Of a stretch of 6,166 nt of DNA, positions 1 through 5,000 are shown one piece after another. Both the position numbers and the translations under genes were made by a program. A model generated the notes under the pieces. It was not told where the DNA came from. It worked only from the letters and a program-made list of their open reading frames with translations, and searched no databases. The stretch lies in the NCBI GenBank assembly GCA_030691665.1, contig JAUYDU010000513.1, positions 1-6,166 on the forward strand, read 5' to 3'. Within the stretch, counting starts at the first letter, position 1, and every line of letters starts with the position of its first letter. The DNA comes from Chloroflexota bacterium (GTDB lineage: Bacteria > Chloroflexota > Dehalococcoidia > SM23-28-2).

Positions 1-137
1 TCGGCTGTGGCCTGGCGCTCCAGCGCCGCCAACTCCTCGCGGCTGATCTTGGCGGCGGCGAACTGGGTGCGAGCCCGCGCCAGGTAGTCGGGCTTGGGAA
101 AGCTCCCGACCGTGGTAGTGAGGAGACCCTTGCTCAC
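1..137 (-). CDS. MetE C-terminal-domain-like methyltransferase, N-terminal fragment (cut by window edge)
   Basis: The first 45 codons of a gene that leaves the window on the left. The product begins VSKGLLTTTVGSFPKPDYLA and continues with an Arg/Ala-rich helix ending near EELAALERQATA. The opening 'LLTTTVGSFPKP' is the usual first strand of the cobalamin-independent methionine synthase C-terminal barrel (Meth_synt_2 family), which moves a methyl group to homocysteine through a zinc site. None of the zinc ligands fall inside this fragment, so activity cannot be judged. The GTG at 137 is chosen as start because a strong Shine-Dalgarno (GGGAGGTG, 150-143) stands five bases upstream and the family normally begins within a few residues of TTVGSFP. 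It lies about 200 bases downstream of a complete MetE-like gene on the same strand, so the two are probably co-transcribed paralogues. The family is fairly sure; substrate and methyl donor are unknown. Confidence 0.8.
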   Translation of the reverse strand, partial: MSKGLLTTTVGSFPKPDYLARARTQFAAAKISREELAALERQATA

Positions 138-142
138 GCCAG

Positions 143-150
143 CACCTCCC
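143..150 (-). promoter_or_regulatory. Shine-Dalgarno site that fixes a GTG start
   Basis: On the minus strand this reads GGGAGGTG, five bases before the GTG at 137. It is the best ribosome-binding site near this position and decides the start of the left-edge MetE-like gene, which has no suitable ATG. Confidence 0.7.
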
Positions 151-217
151 ACCGGCAGAATTTGCCGCACCCCAGCCTGAACCCTGCCTGCCTGCTGGCA
201 CGCAGCGAGACAACCCT

Positions 218-270
218 GTAGGGGCCAAGCTTTAGCTCGGCCCTGGGCGGAGCTGAAGCTCCGCCCCTAC
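218..270. repeat. Compound intergenic palindrome (two adjacent hairpins)
   Basis: The element lies in the 199-base gap between the two MetE-like genes. The outer arms GTAGGGGC (218-225) and GCCCCTAC (263-270) are perfect inverted repeats. Inside are two smaller palindromes. An imperfect one spans 222-243 (GGGCC and AGCT arms with one mismatch around TT). A perfect ten-pair one spans 245-266 (GGGCGGAGCT/AGCTCCGCCC around GA). This looks like a dispersed REP/MITE-like palindromic repeat. It has no T-run after it, so it is not a standard intrinsic terminator, although as RNA it could shield the upstream mRNA end or reduce read-through. A genome-wide repeat count would settle its nature. Confidence 0.65.
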
Positions 271-336
271 GGCTAGGATATGAGGTTATCTTGTTGAAGA
301 CCATCAAGGCGCGGTGAGCCGTACGGTCTGCCGCCC

Positions 337-1341
337 TCATCCCAGCGCCTCCTGCGCCCGCCGCACCCCCTCTACCATGCGGGCCAGCTTAGCCTGGGCC
401 ACCTCTCGGGGCAGGTACTCCAGGCCGCAGCTCGGGTTGACATAAAGCCGATCCGGGGGAACGATATCGCTCACCCGGCGGATGCGCTCGACGATCTGCT
501 CCACCGTCTCCAGCCTGGTGTTGCGGGCGTCGATGATGCCCAGGCCCAGCCCCTTTTCGCCGGAGGCGAATCCGCCTCTGGCGGAAGTGAAGGGCGCCCT
601 TTTGATGACCTCGTAGTTGGCCGCGCCCATCACGAAGTCCAGTCCGATGGTGGAGAAAGGCAGCTCCAGAATCTGGGGGTAGAGGCCATCGATGTCGCCG
701 AACCAGGTGTACAGGTGGGTCTCGGCCCTCACCCCGTCCATCATGCGCTCCAGGGCCCGCTGCAACAGGGGGAAGTCATCCTTGCGCTTGAGGATCGCCG
801 GCTCGTTCACCTGGATGATGGGCGCCCCCGCCTTCTCCAGAGCCAGCACCTCATGCCGCAGCTCCCCAGCCAGCGCCAGCACCAGCTCGCTGAAGCTGCC
901 GTAGTGCTCGTTGGCCGATAGGGCGGCCAGGGTGTAGGGGCCGGTGACCAGCGCCTTGACCGGTCGCGGGCTGTGGGCGGCCGCGAACTGGTAATCCTCC
1001 ACGGCGATGGGCTGGCGCCACTGGATGGGGCCGGTCACTACCGGCTGGCGATAGTAGGTGTTGGTGTCGAAGTAGCGGATCAGGCCGTCGATGCTGAAGC
1101 CGCCCAGCCGCCGGGCGAAGTACGTCTGGTCATCCTCCCAGCGGATCTGGCCGTCGGTGATGATGTCGACGCCGGCGTCCGCCTGCTCCTGGATGACCTC
1201 GATGGTCACCTCGTCCTCCACCCGGCGCAGCTCGTCCTCCCCAATCTCCCCTCGCTCGAGGCGGGCGATGGCCGCCCGCAGTCTGGCCGGCCGCGGCCGA
1301 TTGGGTATCTTAGGGTGGTTGCCAACGACGGTGGTGAGCAT
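337..1341 (-). CDS. Core MetE-like (methionine synthase C-terminal domain) protein with altered metal site
   Basis: A 334-residue single-barrel protein, the length of the short 'core' MetE proteins of archaea and some bacteria, lacking the N-terminal folate-binding half of E. coli-type MetE (about 750 residues). Family marks are the start MLTTVVGNHPKIP, ITDGQIRW (60-68), LVTGPYTLAA (131-140), IIQVNEPAI (175-183) and VNPSCGLEYLP (301-311). Classical MetE uses a His-x-Cys, a Glu and a later Cys to hold zinc. Here H209 is kept, but the Cys position of THLYTW is Y211; the Glu region reads GLDF (D235); only C305 of NPSCGL matches. The usual DEPA is NEPA. It may therefore be a non-catalytic or specialised partner of the second MetE-like protein downstream. 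The start is the ATG at 1341, three bases after the upstream small gene's stop, with GAAGGG as a plausible ribosome site inside that gene's end. Family assignment is strong; the exact reaction is open. Confidence 0.88.
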   Translation of the reverse strand: MLTTVVGNHPKIPNRPRPARLRAAIARLERGEIGEDELRRVEDEVTIEVIQEQADAGVDIITDGQIRWEDDQTYFARRLGGFSIDGLIRYFDTNTYYRQPVVTGPIQWRQPIAVEDYQFAAAHSPRPVKALVTGPYTLAALSANEHYGSFSELVLALAGELRHEVLALEKAGAPIIQVNEPAILKRKDDFPLLQRALERMMDGVRAETHLYTWFGDIDGLYPQILELPFSTIGLDFVMGAANYEVIKRAPFTSARGGFASGEKGLGLGIIDARNTRLETVEQIVERIRRVSDIVPPDRLYVNPSCGLEYLPREVAQAKLARMVEGVRRAQEALG

Positions 1342-1344
1342 GGG

Positions 1345-1557
1345 CTAGCCCTTCTCTTCCTCCGGCGGGGGCGATCCGCTCCTCGCCCACTCGATCTCGC
1401 GCTCCACCTCCCGCAGCTCCTCCTCCAGCTCCGCCTTGTACTCCTCCAGCATCGCCAGGTACTCCTGGCGGCGAGGGAAGCGTCAGGCCGAGCGAAAGTA
1501 GAAGCCGAAGGGGGGCATGAAGCCGTAGCGAAACCTGAACCCGCGCCGATGCCACAT
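1345..1557 (-). pseudogene. Small Arg/Phe-rich coiled-coil protein interrupted by one in-frame TGA
   Basis: Reading from ATG at 1557, 24 codons encode MWHRRGFRFRYGFMPPFGFY followed by FRSA. Then comes TGA (1485-1483). The same frame continues for 45 sense codons to TAG (1347-1345): RFPRRQEYLAMLEEYKAELE, then a Glu/Leu/Arg-rich helix with heptad character and an acidic tail ending EEEKG. An Arg/Phe/Gly aromatic head followed by a charged coiled-coil recalls small DUF5320-like proteins seen next to metal or redox genes in anaerobes, but this is recalled resemblance, not a search result. The unbroken frame and coherent helix after the TGA argue that it was once, or still is, one 70-residue protein. 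TGA is one base from TGG (Trp), so a recent nonsense mutation or sequencing error is the simplest reading; recoding is the alternative. A start six bases after a G-run (1569-1564) fits the ATG at 1557 better than the ATG at 1563. It is the first gene of the minus-strand unit. Function unknown. Confidence 0.6.
1453..1470 (-). other. Perfect hairpin just downstream of the in-frame TGA (SECIS-like geometry)
   Basis: On the minus strand, CGCCAGG (1470-1464) and CCTGGCG (1459-1453) form a seven-pair stem around the loop AGTA. It starts 12 bases after the TGA at 1485-1483, placing the loop 19 bases from the stop. That spacing and a G in the first two loop bases match the general rules for bacterial selenocysteine-insertion elements. 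The stem also simply encodes the helix residues R-Q-E-Y-L-A, so a chance hairpin is quite possible. The loop lacks the GGU of the E. coli fdhF element. Confidence 0.3.
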
Positions 1558-1579
1558 AGCCATCCCCCCAAACACAGAA

Positions 1580-1604
1580 CGAGGGTCATAGGGTACGACC
1601 CTCG
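1580..1604 (-). promoter_or_regulatory. Leader hairpin with an alternative pairing, upstream of the minus-strand unit
   Basis: In the predicted 5' leader of the minus-strand mRNA, CGAGGGTC (1604-1597) and GACCCTCG (1587-1580) form a perfect eight-pair stem with a nine-base loop. The 5' arm can instead pair within a smaller hairpin, AGGGT-CGT-ACCCT (1602-1590), and the two folds exclude each other. A mixed T-rich run (TTCTGTGTTT) follows the larger stem, then the G-run used as ribosome site. This could be an attenuator-like or start-controlling leader, but the T-run is weak and no known riboswitch class is recognised. Confidence 0.4.
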
Positions 1605-1640
1605 CCCATCTGCCCTCGCGGTAGGCCCCCTCTCGGCCCG

Positions 1641-1670
1641 ATTCTAGCACGCGCCTCAAACCAGCGTCAA
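1641..1670 (-). promoter_or_regulatory. Sigma70-type promoter for the minus-strand unit
   Basis: On the minus strand a -35 box TTGACG (1670-1665) is followed after 18 bases by TAGAAT (1646-1641), with TGC directly before the -10, an extended -10 feature. The match to consensus is strong for GC-rich DNA. Transcription would start near 1634, leaving a leader of about 75 bases before the ATG at 1557. It should drive the small coiled-coil gene and both MetE-like genes. Confidence 0.65.
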
Positions 1671-1735
1671 CGAAAGCCAGACCCGGATAGCATCTCGCCA
1701 ATTCATGGTAGAGGGAGCAAGGCTTGGACATGGCC

Positions 1736-1798
1736 CTGCGGGTTGAAACCCGCAGCTTCATGGATTGGACATCACAAGCTGCGGGATTCATCCCGCAG
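1736..1798. repeat. Double palindrome with UGAA/UUCA loops
   Basis: Two perfect nine-pair hairpins occur in tandem: CTGCGGGTT/AACCCGCAG (1736-1755, around GA) and CTGCGGGAT/ATCCCGCAG (1779-1798, around TC). The inner arms also pair with each other: CCCGCAGCTT (1749-1758) is the exact inverted repeat of AAGCTGCGGG (1776-1785), giving a competing larger stem with a 17-base loop. On one strand or the other each small hairpin has a TGAA tetraloop, as does the perfect palindrome at 245-266. It sits upstream of both divergent promoters and is best read as a dispersed extragenic palindrome; no terminator T-run and no transposase are present. Confidence 0.65.
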
Positions 1799-1801
1799 TA
1801 T

Positions 1802-1980
1802 CGATTTGGAGACCCACCAGCCCCGAACCAATTACGGTCCCCCCCTGGGCGTGACTTCTCGCCGCCGTCCACGTTATCATTACCGAAGAATATCCCCTGG
1901 AGGACATGACGGACATGAGACGCCCCCTGGGCCCTTGCTTGCGATCTTGCTTGCCACGGCGGCCACCGCCTGGGGCCCAC
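1802..1980. other. Non-coding stretch with no convincing gene
   Basis: The gap between the double palindrome and the plus-strand control region shows no gene I can support. One frame near its right end (about 1937-1984) reads LLAILLATAATAWGPH before a stop, which resembles the core of a signal peptide. A methionine start (ATG at 1917) lies in a different frame, so at best this is a decayed remnant. Confidence 0.5.
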
Positions 1981-2034
1981 ATTAAGGAACCTTAGGGATC
2001 CGTTAATCCGCCTTTAATGACAGGCTCCTACAAT
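1981..2034 (+). promoter_or_regulatory. Putative promoter with phased TTA direct repeats (OmpR/PhoB-family-like operator)
   Basis: TTA-headed motifs begin at 1982, 1992, 2003 and 2014 (TTAAGG, TTAGGG, TTAATC, TTAATG), spaced 10, 11 and 11 bases. They end shortly before a TACAAT -10 box (2029-2034). No good -35 hexamer lies 16-18 bases upstream of that box. A one-helical-turn array of TTA half-sites replacing the -35 region is the usual layout for activators of the OmpR/PhoB winged-helix family; B. subtilis PhoP boxes, for example, are TTA-type hexamers with about five-base spacers. Transcription would begin near 2041, giving a leader of about 56 bases to the start at 2097. Which regulator binds is not shown. 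Confidence 0.45.
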
Positions 2035-2086
2035 GATGGCTAATATGTCGAGCAAAGCCATTTCTGTAGCCCGCCCATGAGGGCCT

Positions 2087-2092
2087 AGGAGG
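2087..2092 (+). promoter_or_regulatory. Shine-Dalgarno site of the large secreted enzyme gene
   Basis: AGGAGG lies four bases before the ATG at 2097. It is a full-strength match and supports that start over any later methionine, because the membrane segment begins only about ten residues after it. Confidence 0.8.
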
Positions 2093-2096
2093 AAGA

Positions 2097-5000
2097 ATGG
2101 ACACAGAGGGGAAGCGCTACGGTCTGAGTATCGCTGCGTGGCTGGCCCTGGCCGGTGTTCTGGTCGTGGCCGCCGCTGCTGCCTTCGCGCTGCTGGCGCC
2201 GGACGCTTCCACCTCACCGTCCGAGCCCCTCTACGTGGTCGTCATGACCCACGTGGAGGGCGACATAGGTCAGCCCGAGGGCAGCCCCACCTGCCCAACC
2301 GATCTCGTCTATCAGACGTTGCCGCAGCCCCCGCCGGGCCAGCCGTGGCCGCCGTCCTTCGGCGTCGACATCGCCGGAACGGAGCTCCTGCGGGAGATCC
2401 TGGCGAACTACCACGACTCCTACAGCGGCGAGCCCAAGCTGTTCATCGAGCCGACGGGCGAGTTCTGGCAGACGGAGGCCGACCCCACCCACGGCGGCAA
2501 GCTGCTCAGCAAGTACGACTACCAGGCCCTGGGCTACGAGTTCGGCATCCAGGGGCACGGCATCTACTACTCGGGCCTAAACTTCTGCTGGTACAACAGC
2601 CCCCACACCGCCGAGGGCGTCTCCCGCAAGCTTACCGACCTCCACAACGCTGCCCAGACCGTCCTCCGCAACGGCCTGCCGGTCAACGCCGGCCTCACCT
2701 ACACCGGCGGCTGGAAGCTGGAGAAGGATGCCCTGGGGGCCACCCAGGCCGAATCGATCATCGACCACGCCGCCGCCGGCCTGGGCTACCGCATCGCCTT
2801 CGAGGACCACGACGGCCACATCGAGGACGAGCCGGCCGGCATCAACAACAGCCGCTCCTCCTACTACGTGTACCGCGCGGACTACGGCGACGGCGTGCAG
2901 ATCACCAAGATCGACTTCAACGGCAGCGTCACCGCCGGTTGCGGCGGCAACACGCCCCGCTGCGAGACGCCGGCTGAGGCCATCGCTCGCTTCGATAACA
3001 CCGTCGCCGCCAAGGACGCCGACTCCGATCCCAGCAACGTGTACTTCTTCGCCTTCACCATCCACTCCAATGGCGTCTGGGCCGACTTTAACAGGGCCGC
3101 GGGAGGACAGCCGATGGTCGGAGAAGGAGCCGGCTTGCTGGCCCTGATGGACGCCATCGAAGCCCGCAAGAACGCCGGCACGCAGGTCAAGTACGTGACC
3201 CCCAGCGAGCTAGCGGCCATCTTCGTGGCAGCCAACCCTCCGCCCACGCCCACACCCCTCCCCTACGAATCATCCCCCTTCGGCTTCCACCCGGCGTCGG
3301 TGGGGTTTGTTCCTAACCTTTCCTTCAGCGAGGCCCAGGATATCGGCGTGCGCTGGCATCGGCCGCCGGTCTACGCCTTCTGGTTCCTTATCCAGCCCGA
3401 CCTGGGCAGCCCCACCTACAACTGGACGGGCCACGACGCCCAATACGGCGCCGTCCCGGCTGGTGTTAACATCCTGGCCAACATCACCGTAGGGCCGGAG
3501 AGCGAGGGCTACAGCCTGCCCGGCTCCTACCTACCGGTGGATAGCGCGAAGTATCAGGCCTTCGTGCGGGCCACCGTCGAGCGCTACGACGGCGACGGCG
3601 TGGCCGACATGCCAGGCCTCACGGTGCCCATCCGCTACTGGCAGGTGGACAACGAACCCAACAACACGCTGCGCAGCGGCTTTGCCCAGCTCCAGGCGCT
3701 GACCTACACCGCCGTCAAGGACGCCTGCCCCGACTGCAAGGTGCTCATCGGCGGGGTGGCAGGCTTCCCTCAGGGGTATGTGGACAACTTCCTGATCAAC
3801 TACGCTCCCATCCTGGCGGAGCTAAACGGCCAGTACGTGGACATCTTCGACTTCCACTGGTACGGCAACGCCACGGGCGATTACCGCCTCCTGGGCCAGG
3901 CCCTGGCCGTCATTCAGGCCAAGCTCCAGGAGACGGGCTTCGGGAGCATCCCTATCTGGGTCACCGAGATGGGCACCTACAGCGGCGACCCGGTGGACTT
4001 CCCCTTCGGGGCGTTCCCCTACCAGTCGGAGGAGCAGCAGGCAGCGGACCTGCTGAAGCGCTTCGTCTACCCCATCTCCCTGGGCATCCGCAAGGTCTTC
4101 CCGGCCTTCGGCCTCATGGAGGGCTTCAAGGGCGACAACGGCTACTTCGACCACACGGGTCTCATCTACGACGGGCAGGGCTCCAACGACCGCGGCTTGG
4201 GGGTGAAGAAGGTAGGCTATTACACCTACAAGCTCATGACCCAGAAGCTAGAGGGAGCCGCGTTTGATTACGAGCTCACCGGCCTGCCGACCAATGTTTA
4301 CGGGTACGTCCTTACCGGCGCGGGTGGCGATCCCATCACGGTCCTCTGGTACGACGACTTCGCCGGCGGCCCGCCTACCCAGAACGTGACCCTGACGCTA
4401 GCCGCGCCCTCCGCCCTGGTCACCAACGCCGTCACCGACCAGCAGGGCAACGTTACCTCGGTTGAGGTGCCCGCGAGCAACGGCACGGTGACCCTCACCC
4501 TGGGCCAGAGACCCGTCTTCGTGGAGCCACAGGACACTCCCCCTCCCACTCCCACGCCCACTCCCACTCCCACTCCCACTCCCACGCCCTCGCCGACACC
4601 CACCGCAACCCCTACTCCCACCCCCACGCCTACGCCTACGCCTACGCCCACACCCACACCCACACCCACGCCCACACCCACCGCTACAGCTACCCCGACT
4701 CCTACACCACCGCCCATCTACACCATCGAGGCCATCGAGACCTGGGTGACCGCCCCCAACAGCAACCAGCTCTACACCCGTATCGTCCGGCCGGTGCCCG
4801 CCCTCTACCCCGGCCAGCGCTTCCCCGCCCTCATCGCCATCCCCGGCGGCACCGGCGCCGGCGCTCCCCTGGCTGACAACCCCGGCTATCGCAACCTGGC
4901 CGCCAGCGGCTTCGTGGTCGTTGTCTTCAACCCCGAGGGCCGAGGCAGCGGCCAGCCAGGCAACCTCAAGAGCCAGGGCACGGAGAACTGCAACGGCTTC

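Noticed and set aside
134..340. Minus-strand 68-codon frame between the MetE-like genes
   Set aside because: It runs through the palindromic repeat, its stop overlaps the GTG start at 137, and the product has no domain character.
973..1647. Plus-strand frame of 224 codons opposite the MetE-like gene
   Set aside because: It is antisense to a well-conserved family gene and has no recognisable motif of its own.
1736..1798. CRISPR array or intrinsic terminator
   Set aside because: There are only two short palindromes with no regular spacers, no T-run follows either stem, and no gene ends nearby on the plus strand.
1483..1980. Minus-strand 165-codon frame reaching into the small coiled-coil gene
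   Set aside because: Only its last 24 codons look like protein. The upstream part crosses the promoter, leader hairpin and double palindrome, so the true start is the ATG at 1557.
1917..1984. Possible signal-peptide gene start with GGAGG upstream
   Set aside because: The methionine start and the hydrophobic stretch are in different frames, and both hit stops within about 30 codons; at most a remnant.
2138..2977. Plus-strand frame rich in Arg, Pro and His
   Set aside because: It is an out-of-frame reading of the secreted enzyme's first domain, with low-complexity Arg/His/Pro composition.
4298..4717. Minus-strand frame of Gly-Val repeats
   Set aside because: It is simply the reverse reading of the CCCACN tract; the repeat is coherent as Thr-Pro on the plus strand within a multidomain protein.
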